Source: Eretmocerus hayati
Lineage: Eukaryota > Arthropoda > Insecta > Hymenoptera > Aphelinidae
Length of the DNA stretch: 64,000 nucleotides
Direction: 5' to 3'
Assembly (NCBI GenBank): GCA_029851415.1
Contig: CM056743.1
Span: 30,268,405 to 30,332,404, forward strand
The notes beneath the pieces are model-generated. The model searched no databases, was not told the DNA's origin, and saw only the letters and a program-made list of their open reading frames with translations. This document shows, piece by piece, positions 50,501 through 61,466 of this stretch. The position numbers and the translations under genes are program-made. Every line of letters begins with the position of its first letter. Position 1 is the stretch's first letter.

Positions 50501-51640
50501 GTAATATTTGGTTTTGAATGGTCATTTTAAGAGCGATAGTGTCTGGGCAAATGTATCATAACCTCATCAAGACTTCATGAATTTATTGGACAAACAATAC
50601 TGAACCCTCTACATAATTTGGAGAATCCATCACGACCAACGCCAGACTCAACCTTGACTAAACGCATTTTACAAAAATTCCCCGACGTGAGCTACAGATG
50701 AGATACAGTTCACCTGTCCCTCACGTTTTTACAAAACCTCTCATCTTTAGCTGACCTACTACAGTCTTAGAGATCAACAGCTGACATATTCCCGCTTATG
50801 AGCTGTATATAAAGTAAGTATACCAGTGAATAAAAAAAGTATCCTTCGAAGTAGACTCTCGAGTATACTTTGACGACATCAAGCGCATATAACGGAGGCG
50901 TGACTATATCCCCGGAGAACCAACATACATATCGCAATGCACAACAAAAAAAGAGACACCGAGACGCGTAAAAAAGACTAATTCAAGTGCAGAAAAGCTT
51001 ATTTGCGCACTCACAGCACATAGTCGGATTGCAGTAATTTTTCTTCCCAATCCTTCTGGATCAACCTACTAAAATGTGGTACCAAATCCACACACTTACT
51101 GCACTGTTTACTCATAGATGAATACTCTGTAAGCTTCATATATATATGTCTAATACATCTGACGCGTGCAAGATCATAATCCTTCGAATCCGAAAAGAGC
51201 CGAGCAGCTGAAGGTGTCCGTGCGCCCACTTGTGTACAATTTTTTTTCTCTTTTTCAGATCCGCGTGCATGCCTGATGCACACTGAGCAAAAAGAGATTC
51301 GCGTCCCACTCATGATATAAGAGAACATAACCTCTCACGTGTGAGTGCATATATCGAAGGGAGTAAATACACTCCTCTCTGGATGGCAATGGTAAAAAAA
51401 GATGAAGAAGAAGGTTTGGCTGACAAAAAAGACCCTTTCGATCAAAATCTCCTGGGCAGATGCTCGAGACTCCTCTCGAAACCGACACCTGCTCCGAGAT
51501 TGGCCAAACCATTGGCTGCAGCAGCAGCTGCTGCTCCAAACATCATCTCGTCCTCCCCAACTCCTTTGCGAGAGTAGATTGATATGAGGAAAGGAGTGTA
51601 TAAGGATATGACCCTGTACCTTATTACAGACTCTTGAAAG

Positions 51641-51660
51641 AAAAAAAAAAAAAAAAAAAA
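51641..51660. repeat. Poly-A tract (20 bp)
   Basis: A simple A run, preceded at 51520-51535 by a short GCAGCAGCAGCTGCTGC triplet run that creates poly-Ala or poly-Gln frames. I found no gene here. Confidence 0.75.
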
Positions 51661-54600
51661 TACGCGAGAGATCGGGAGTGTTTTTACGCGGCTTAATTGG
51701 CGCCAGGCTGGTACATCAGAGAGAGTGCACAATCATCCGATACTCATCTCACGCGGAGTATTATAATATGAGTAAAAATCCTGGGAGGCATGTGTATGTG
51801 AGATGCTCCAAGAGGAAGAAAAAAAACTACACGTGCTGTACATACTACACCTACGAAATAGCTTGTTTGCGTCCTGTTGAGATACAGGTATGACCGGGTT
51901 GACCTTTAACCGGTACTGTATCACTACAACTTTGTTTGCTAGTATATTTATATATAAGTGAGGCAGAGAATTTTGCACAGTTAATATGGGTAAAGGTACC
52001 GTTTGGTAAAAAAAAAAAAGGTGAGTGTGTATAAGTTTACTCATGCATTGGTGACCTTCGGGTTTTGAATCATGATAGCAAGTGACGCAATGATGATGAA
52101 GAGGAAGATGAAAAAGGTGCTTATCGCCTCTCTCAAGATGATTGCTAATATAATACGCGAGAAAGATGACTTTGTGTTACTTTGTCATTAAATGGAAATA
52201 GCACCATTATGCACGTGTATATCCAGTATTAAATACTATTCTTTTTCAACACTGTTGAGTCAAACGATAATTTGCTAATATACTATTGAGATATAGGTAT
52301 TTTGAGATACGTATATAGGATGAATGAAGAGGATCAATGTAAGTAGAAGTCTGTGGAGGGAATCCGATTAGCATCGACTGGAGAAACGTGAAGGATCGTA
52401 CCTCACGTTCTGTATATATTCCTTTGAATAGAACAGAGTCTTGCAATGCGCATGGCAAGTTGGTCTCGGATGAACGATTATCTTTAGAGATTTCAAAGTG
52501 AGCGAGTAAGTATCTTAGAGCGAGGAGTGAAGTATCTTGATGAAAAAGATACTACTTTTAGCCGCGAGGGCCAAACTGTATATATACTATAGAAAAGGAT
52601 TAGGGACATCCTTTTCGATTCGACTTGGTCGACGACAACAATAGACTGCAGTCTAATACGATGTCACGGATGCAGAAAGCTTTAATGCTTCCACGGGTTT
52701 CAGTTGCAGCCTATTGGATTTGAGCTTTGGAAGAGACATTGCATTGTGTTGTTGTTGGTGGTGGCATTGGCAAGTTTTGATAGGTAAGTATATGAAAACA
52801 GTGTGATTCCATCAAGTACTTTGCGATCCTACAGTGTGATGTCTTTGGCTCTGATAGTCATTGTTTCAGAGATCACGGTATCAACTTCCGCAAGTGTCTT
52901 AATTTTGTTTTGGATTGTACTTGAAGTTGAGATAGTTTGAACACTTGAGAGTTGGCACTTCAGATGAAAACGTTTGGAAGAAGAATTGAAAAAGTTTCGA
53001 GATGTTGTAGAAAGTATAGAAACCATGGTACCCGTGACCCAAGTCAACATCATGGTCTTGCAACTTTTAATAAGGAAATTTTCTTCCTAAAAACATTCTG
53101 TAGACTATAAAGAAGTCCAGATAGGATTCCATAACGGAAAACACTGACAACTCATGAGTGACACTTTTGTTTCGTATCATACTCTGACATGGAGATGTTT
53201 TCCAAAAATTTTGCAGTCCCTCCAAAAATGTTTATCGTTCAGCAATTCAATGTGCCAAAAGATTCTTCCAACTCAACATGATTCATTGGAAACTCGATAC
53301 AAATGATTGATCAGACCCATTCTTAAAAAACTGGTTGATTTATAATGACCATGATTTCTGGGATCCAGTTTTGGGTTCAAAGAGGATTGAAGAAGAACAC
53401 CAAGAAATAGCCAAGATTCTCCAAAGACAACATAACCTCTATTATAAGATCCAAGAAAAATCAGCATTCTCAAATATTCTCAAAATATGTATGGCAAAAC
53501 CCTCATCATGTCTATTCAATACCACCCAAGATCAAAGAACCACACAATCCATACATACGGATGTCCATTATCCAAACTTGCTATTCATCCAGCTATTTAC
53601 CTAACGTTCACGTATAGTATTTCTCCATCAGGACTCTGAGAATGCAATGCATGGGAGATATCTCTCTTTGCAATGTATCCATCACGGGAACACAAATGCG
53701 TATGGCATGTATGCACATGGGTAATATCCTCGCACGTGGCCTGCATTCACACTCATGATGACTCCGTTGGCTTTTTTTTTCCTTAACGGAACGTATAGCG
53801 ATTCTCTTTCCGCAAGTGCGTATACGTATAACATCGTTCGATTCCAAAGCTGAGTAAGGCCAAGGTAATGACTTTGACTGACTGACGTTCTCATACCAAG
53901 TAAGTACGTGTAAAAGTCGCACCCATATACTCGATGATACACTGGCATCCGTTACTCCATATATACTGATGTGGTACATAGTAAAGAGAGTCAATGAAAG
54001 TCGATGCGCTAGTAATGTAGTTCGTCGCTTGCGAAGTCAACACCCATCAGATCAGATCGCTTATCATATATGTAATATAATGTGCAATTTGTTATTATAT
54101 TAAGCTGTTGGCTTGAGGCAGTAGTAGACTATTAGCTCACTTCATAATGTAATGTAGAGATATATTAGGTGAGTCTGAGATAATGAAAATGACAATGGGT
54201 TAAGCATTGCCTAATCCAGAATACTATTTATAGGTTAGATTTAAATGTATGTCATAATAATGCAGAGGAAATGATGAGAAGCAAGGTTATACGCATATAA
54301 CCTATCAGAATGACTAGCACGCGCCTTTTCAGAGTTGACGGCCAACGCTGCACCTGTGTGTACTATGAATGCAAAGATCGCAAACTGTGTGATTTCCTCT
54401 AGTGATCGAGTCCTCGGGTATGCTCCAAATGTATGTTTGATCGCTTGAGTGAATCTCTTTGAGGGTATCAGCGTTAGTTATACGATGAATCTTTGACGCG
54501 AGGAGGCGACTACGGAACGTGCTTGATTTCAATGATGCCACAGATCTCTGCGGGTTATATGATGATGATCACCACTTGACCGAGGTACAGTTTGACGCGT

Positions 54601-57600
54601 GCTTTGACGTCATTCAGCGAATACCATCACATTATGCGGTATTCGTAAGGTTGAAGATTCTGTTTGAGTCTAGGTTCTATTGGTTGAGAAAAGCATTTTA
54701 TGAAATTTGAATGGATTATTGATCGGGTTTAAGTGCAGTTCTAGAAATTGAAAGAATGTTTTGAATTAGGTAGATTTGACCTTGAAAGGTAACGGTTATG
54801 AGGTATTGAGAAGATCAAAAATCCTGTTTGGCGCTGGCTAGTATTTTAGTGGACTTGGAGCAATATGGTTTTGGAATGAATTAATGAATGAGTGATTGAT
54901 AAAAAAACGCATACACGTGATGAGAAGATGCTCTATCTAAAATAAACTTAGACTGAAAAAAGTATCAGCAAGGTGGGTCTGCGAGATGATGAGGTTCTAT
55001 TTAAAACTGGAAAGTGGACAGAGACATATTGAACAAGTTTTGGCAACAGTGGTAGATGGATGACAGACACTTAATTACTCAATAGTAATAAAAACTGTAT
55101 CAAAAACTTGCTATTGTTTCATTCAAGACCAACCTAACCTCAAATACTAATTATCATACCGTTTGTAAAAGATAGACCTGTATTTTGAGGCTATCTATCC
55201 GGGTCAAAAAGGCTATTGAGATGGACTCTAAGGAAACAAAGAAAATTGAGGGTGTTTCGGATTGGACCAATCTAACCTTAAAAGGTAACGGTCATATGGT
55301 ATTTAAATACAAGATCAGATCTTCGATCTCGGGCAACAATACTCTAAAAAGACAAAGCTTTAGAATATGAAACAAGAATCCAACTTAATTACAACTGCCA
55401 AGATTGAACAATGATTTCGATTTAACTGATCTAACCTCAAATGGTAACAATCCAGACAGGTACCAATTTTGCATGCAGGATAGATTACGAGTCAATCGGA
55501 TTGTTCTGACAAGTTCTAAATAGAAGCACTACAACATAAATGATGTATGAATCCATAGAGTCACGATGACACAACAGGTATAATATGATTAACGCACCAC
55601 ACAGCGCAGAAAAGAAACAATGCGTTTGAATAACAGATACACGATGCCTAGCATGATGCTTTTTAGACAATCAAGTTTGCAAATCATGCCGGACACAATT
55701 AATGCAATATTCCTCATCGGATTTCACAATAGCCAACACTAGATGATCAGACTTCTCATCTCTTTCTCACACAACCAGATTAGTTTTAACCAACTATTCA
55801 CAAGCTCATCGACAAAAGTTCCTACTTTTGTCGTCTGCTGATTTATTTAGAAGGCTCACTCAACTCATTGTCGTATTAGTCGTTGCCGTCTTGATCGTTG
55901 ATGGGAATCGTGAGTTTCACGGATATGTGGGTCAGTGAGACGCTGCGATTGTTGTCGACTTCTATAGGCGTGCGACTCTCAACTCTCAACATTATGTACA
56001 TCCCATATATACACACATATATACTGTATTTATAGTGATTGTGATGCTTTAGGACATGCATGGTTATACACCACATACTCGCTCAAAAACTCATTATAAC
56101 CCCGTCCATAGACCAAAGAGAAGCCTGCATTCGACGATCCATTATTTCATGTACAATGTGTATACACTAACTGTGCATGTGTATCTATGTCCTATGTATA
56201 ACATTATAATGATATATATAGATATATTATATGATAGGCTGTATAGGAGGATATTGGTTAGGTAACCTATAGCGGGAGTAGGCGGTAATGCAGTTCTCGC
56301 GACGACTACGAGGCCTGATAGTTAGTTTGTTTGTAGCTCTCGGTTCTCTAAGGGGCCTTGACTCTCTCAGAGAGTCTGTTCATATACTCGCAGGCGTGTA
56401 ATTTGGGCCTAAGGCTCGCGTGACACGTGGTTTGACTCTTCGTGAGTTTGTTATTGCTGTTGATGTTTAGTGTGTAGGCTTCATATATATATATAAAAAA
56501 AATGAATGTTGCAATGAACAACAATGATCACGTAGGAGAGTATCTGATATACACTGTAGTCAATATCTCCTTATTTTTCCTTTCTTTTTGAGGTTATTGA
56601 TGAGTAAAAATAGTTTCAATCATAAAGGTGTACATCTAATATACTATGAGGTTGAAAATTCTTGATCAATTGAAAGTCTTTTTTTTTGGGCCATGAAACG
56701 AGATGAAGTACATATAGTACATGTAAGATCAGCGTGGAATATTGATATGGGAATATAAATTGGTCGGTTATAGGAGATTAATGAGCGAGATGCGAGCAAG
56801 CGATCGACACTTTTAGCGTCGCGTATATATAATTCAAAACAACGCCTGATAATATCACTTGACAGGTTGCTTTACGCTGTACCATAGGACGATATAAAGC
56901 GAACACCGAACCATACGGCTAATTGGCAAGCATAACAGGTTCAAGCTGTCTAACTTTTTTTTTTACCAAAGATATTGCAAATTTTGCGCTGTAGAGCGAG
57001 AAATTACTTTGTGTGATATCATGGCGGTGTTACTACTCGAGCTTCTACGAAATTTAGCGAATTTCTCAATCGTTGCTTACAATTTTATATCTCTAGCTCT
57101 ATAGTGCCTAATAATGATTGCCCCTTCATAGTATGGCATAAAAATTTACAAGTTTACTAGGTGAATGTTACATTTCAAATATCAATATATTTTCAGTCGA
57201 AACGGTTTCTGATTTTACATTTTTACTCGGAAATGATAAAATAATAATTACACTCGTGATTACAAGTAGAGTATACGCCTTTTTTTTCATTCATCTAGTG
57301 AAGTGGCGTAAGAGGGAAAATTCTCCACTTATATTAGCTTATAGATGATGAGATGAACAACGATGAAAGGAAGAAGGCCACAGCTGTAGAGAGAACTTGA
57401 GTGGATCGCTTGTCATCTTGTATGCAATTCCATACATCTATATACGATATTAGATACACTTTCTGGCTCATAAGTATCATAGCAAGAGGAGATGCTGTGC
57501 AATATCAATCAGTCTCGTCCTCAAATATATACCGCTATATACATACTTTATACTCAAGATCTACCTCTCGTTCTCTAATATGATAAGTTGAAACCTGAGA

Positions 57601-57793
57601 GCAGATATACGATGCAAGGACGAATATTTTGCAAGCCCGATGTCATGATGAAAAATTCATCCGCATTGTCTGAAAGACGAATCAGGGGCATCGCGTGCGC
57701 GAGAACGTTTTCACTTTTTTTTTTTAACTTACTCTCGATTAGAGAAAGAGTAGGACTTTCCTCGAGGCTCGTTAATTTTCTACCGTTTGAACA

Positions 57794-57803
57794 CTTTTAT
57801 ATA
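57794..57803 (-). promoter_or_regulatory. TATA-like box on the minus strand
   Basis: The minus strand reads TATATAAAAG here, inside a stretch richer in CpG than its surroundings. About 60 bases downstream a GAGA|GTAAGT site (exon side ending at 57733) could be the donor of a non-coding first exon of the DYRK gene. There is no other support, and AT-rich DNA gives such matches by chance. Confidence 0.2.
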
Positions 57804-58335
57804 CCGGGTGATGGTTTAAGAGAAGAAAATGGCCAGCGGTGCGTTTCGATATCGTGTACATATCGAGAGAAGTCGAAAGAAAACGAAGGCGCGAGAGTTT
57901 TCGTGCTTATCGAATGCGAAAATCGGTTCTCGTCGAACGGGATCACCTCCTGTGAGAGTGGAAATTTATTTCAACTTTATAAGTGTAAGAGGTTACTTTG
58001 TATAACTGTATGGTTGTGGCGTTTTCAGTTATATGTATTGTATGTAGGTGTGATGATTTCATCGAGTTACCTGGAGGCTGCGTCGTTATCGACATATGAA
58101 TATATATAAGCGCTGAGTATGTGAGATTTTTGGTCCTTATTTTCTCGGAATGAAACTTGGTGAATTTTTCATGGAAGAGGGTAAGCTGTGATAAGAATTT
58201 GAACTTCCGTTGTTGTTTGATAAAATTGCAGTTATTTTTACTTATGTTTACTGTTGTATGTAGAGTCTTGATGTATTTGGCGAGATTTGATTTGAAATTT
58301 TCGTGAAACAAGACAAGACTCTCAAAGTCTTGGCC

Positions 58336-58569
58336 TTAACCCATTGACCCCTACACCTCCAAAACACAATGTTGAGCACACGTGGGGTCAGTCAGACCCC
58401 AATGCAAAGAATTGTCGCTCATTTTTCAACTAAAAGATATATGGTGGCACGTCCAAATTCATGGCCGATGACGCGACATAGGCATGATTCCAAACGGTTG
58501 GTAACCGACTTTGAATGTTGAAAATGATCTGGGGTCCACGTGACCCCGTAGTATGATCGGCGGGTTGAA
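58336..58569. mobile_element. Possible piggyBac-like MITE remnant
   Basis: TTAACCCATTGACCCC at 58336 resembles the TTAA plus CCC start of insect piggyBac-type ends. Internal GGGGTCAGTCAGACCCC and GGGGTCCACGTGACCCC palindromes are of a type often seen in such elements. The right end (CGGGTTGAA near 58561-58569) is a poor inverted copy and lacks an intact TTAA, so the element, if real, is decayed. Confidence 0.35.
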
Positions 58570-59562
58570 TTCCTACAAGACCGAATTTTTTTCTATGATT
58601 GGAATTTTTGAGATCACAATCAAAAGGAAACTGGTCTTAAGATAGTACCTTGGAAATGGTCTTATCGATCGCATTTTCTAAATTGTGGCTGGTCTTTCCA
58701 TCAAGACTATGTAATGACCGAGGAAGAGCCAATTTTTTCTCTTTCTCTGTTATAAAATTCGAAGTGCGTCTTAATTTGAACTTTGAACTTTGTTAATGGT
58801 TACTTTCAACAAGTTAATGGTTACCTTGGTTGATGGTTTACTTCTACAAATTAACTAGACTGAATCTGGTCCCATTTGATCGTTTCTGCAAAAAGACCTC
58901 AAGACTGAACAAAACATGCAAGTCAATATGTAATCTTGGTAAAATGTTAAAAATCTGACAAGACCATTCAGAGAAGATTCCAAACAACTAAGGTGTCGGT
59001 CCAGCCTTTTGCAAAGACCAGTTAGGATATCGAGAAAATTTTGACACATCCATAAAATTTCCGTGATTTCTAGAGTGATTTTCAAATTTTTTGAAGCCTG
59101 ACGTTTTTTTAACTCTTCAGACTTGAATTGGGCCTGAACATTGAGGCCATGTTGAACTTGATTTCAGCATAAGACATTGAATATAAGTTCATAGATTATG
59201 TAGACATGACAGTCCATAAAGGCCCTTCCTCCTTGTTCTCATCAAAAATCCACATGACAATAAATCATATCCGTGTAAGTTTAAATTTCATTCCATCCCA
59301 GAGTGTAACTTTCATACCCAATGTTTACAAAAGCTTGTCTGGTCACATATCATCATCATGAAAACGTCATGAAAAATCTTAAGTAAAATGATCTGCAATT
59401 GTGGTGGTCTCTCAGCACTTTCTGGAAGCATTATAGAAGTAACAAAATCCGCAATGCACAGATAATGACAATACAGATACATAGTTTAGTCTTCGCAGGT
59501 CGAGATAATACTTTTCTACACGTGTGCTCCATCCGTAAAGTAATGCTATTCCGGCATATATA

Positions 59563-60397
59563 AGGTCAGTGTACCCAACTTGCCCCCATTAAGCCATTTT
59601 CTTAATAATTCTGGATAATCTCAATATTTTCCAACGTACTTTAACTTATTTTGAAGCTTGTCTCAAGACCTTTAGAATGAGCTAAGGTACGTCCAATTTG
59701 GACGAAGTGGAGCCGAACTGTTTGAATTCTCCCAAAAGGTGATTTTTGAGAGTTTACAAAAGTGTGTACCCAACTTGCCCTCATCATTTAAAACAATGTA
59801 AATCGGCGATGAAGTGAATAAAATCGCTTTGATCTGTTTTGATCACCGTGCAGTGACATTTGTAGCTTTGAGCTGGCCCAAGACATCGTTTCCGACGTAT
59901 TTTGACGTGATAAACACGTTCTGAGTGGTAAAAAAAGCCATACTGCACGCCTTTCCGAGATAACCATATGGGGGCATGTTGGGTACACTCCGATGTCGGC
60001 CTTCTTGATTCTCAAACCATCTCCGTGTTTTGTACATAAAATCGCTCCAAATCAGAGTTCTGCAACCCTGATGAGCGGATTTTGAAGGTATTGAGACAAG
60101 GAATCGAATGCGCTAAGGTACGTCAAGATTGGTCGGATAAAAATAAATTTGCACCGGTTTTAGTGAACGTGATTTCCTCGGTGATTTCTTAGCCGTGCAA
60201 ACACGAAAAATGGAAAACTCACTTTATATCTTCTGGAGAACGCAGAAATGATCCGGGGTCGATGAAGACTACGTATTTTCTCATATTTTAACATAACAAA
60301 CGTAAAAAAAATTTGAGGGGAGGCCTAGGTGTGCCAATTTCCGAGATCGGCATATGGGGGCAAGTTGGGTACAGAGGCAAGTTGGGTACACTTACCT
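59563..60397. mobile_element. Non-autonomous DNA transposon with 22-bp TIRs, flanked by TATA
   Basis: The left end is AGGTCAGTGTACCCAACTTG and the reverse complement of the right end is AGGTAAGTGTACCCAACTTG, with one mismatch in 22. TATA lies directly outside both ends (59559-59562 and 60398-60401). The core GTACCCAACTTGCC recurs inside at about 59766 and, inverted, near 59970 and 60357-60375; the right end carries the motif twice in tandem. There is no transposase frame. The design resembles the element at 37991-39212, with a different motif. Confidence 0.85.
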
Positions 60398-61447
60398 TAT
60401 ATCACATATATAGAGATATCAAGTATTATAAAGACCTTGCATTTACTGAAGCATCGACAGCTACAGTAAATGTGTACATGTATGTGTAGAATCGTTGCAA
60501 AAGTGAGAGAGAAAAGTTTTCCAGTCCGGAAGGAAAAGATACAGAGTTCACACGCTAATCCCAGGAGATTCTGACTCTTTTATATACGCACACATACACA
60601 CATGTTGACGTAGAATATATAAGTCGACGAGGCCGAAGCTTTTCATTTTATACGAGGTCCTTTTTCTCAAGTTTTTCCACAGCTGAATTTTTGTTGATAA
60701 TTTAGTGTGATGCATTTTATTATACATTTCTAAACCGTTAAGTGCAAGACATCCCATATATATAATAACATAATGCACTTTCGCAACGACAAGGATACTG
60801 ATCAAAAACGAAGAAGAGGACATTTGTCAAGTGCTATTTAGCTTTTTGAATTGAATTACGATTGATTTCTCACTTCTATACAGACTTCAGTAACTCTAGA
60901 AAAATTTTCCTACATATATACACACAACTTGCGAAATTGAAAACACAATCGCAATATGTAGATGTCATTCGTTATTTCAAACCCTAATCGAACATAAATT
61001 TACAATTCAACGGTTTTCTATGGTCTGATTTAAGATCCATATGAAACAAAATTTCAATTCACAAAGTCTTAGATACTACTAACTTGTAAACCTTGCGTAA
61101 AAGAAACTTATAGCCTGGCCATTGTGAAATTTACAATAGACATTGGACTTTCATGTTTTACGTTCGGTTGTCTGTAAGTTTCGTTCAAAGTATGTAAATT
61201 CGATGAAATTTAACGCAAATACAATATATATACATGTATCCTGAGTTCCGTAATCATATACTCGATAGACGATATATTTCGATGTATTGTATATACGCAA
61301 TATGGGGAAATGAGGTATGCTGCAATCGAATTGTGCTTATATAGAGACCAAGATATATACATGCAAGACTCTGATGGATAGGTAAAATAAGGAGGAGAGG
61401 GAACAGGTCGATTCTGCAGTTTAGACGTGCGTGGGTGTAGGCACACG

Positions 61448-61466
61448 ATCTATCTATCTATCTATC
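61448..61466. repeat. (ATCT)n microsatellite
   Basis: About five TCTA units in non-coding sequence; no gene is associated with it. Confidence 0.85.

Noticed and set aside
51442..51732. Minus-strand frame with a poly-Ala run, considered as the first DYRK exon
   Set aside because: The Ala run comes from a short triplet repeat, and the only nearby donor (CAG|GTGTCG) is weak and in the wrong phase for that frame.
53608..53994. 128-codon minus-strand frame
   Set aside because: No recognisable domain, an overlapping alternative frame of similar length, and no splice or start support; consistent with chance.
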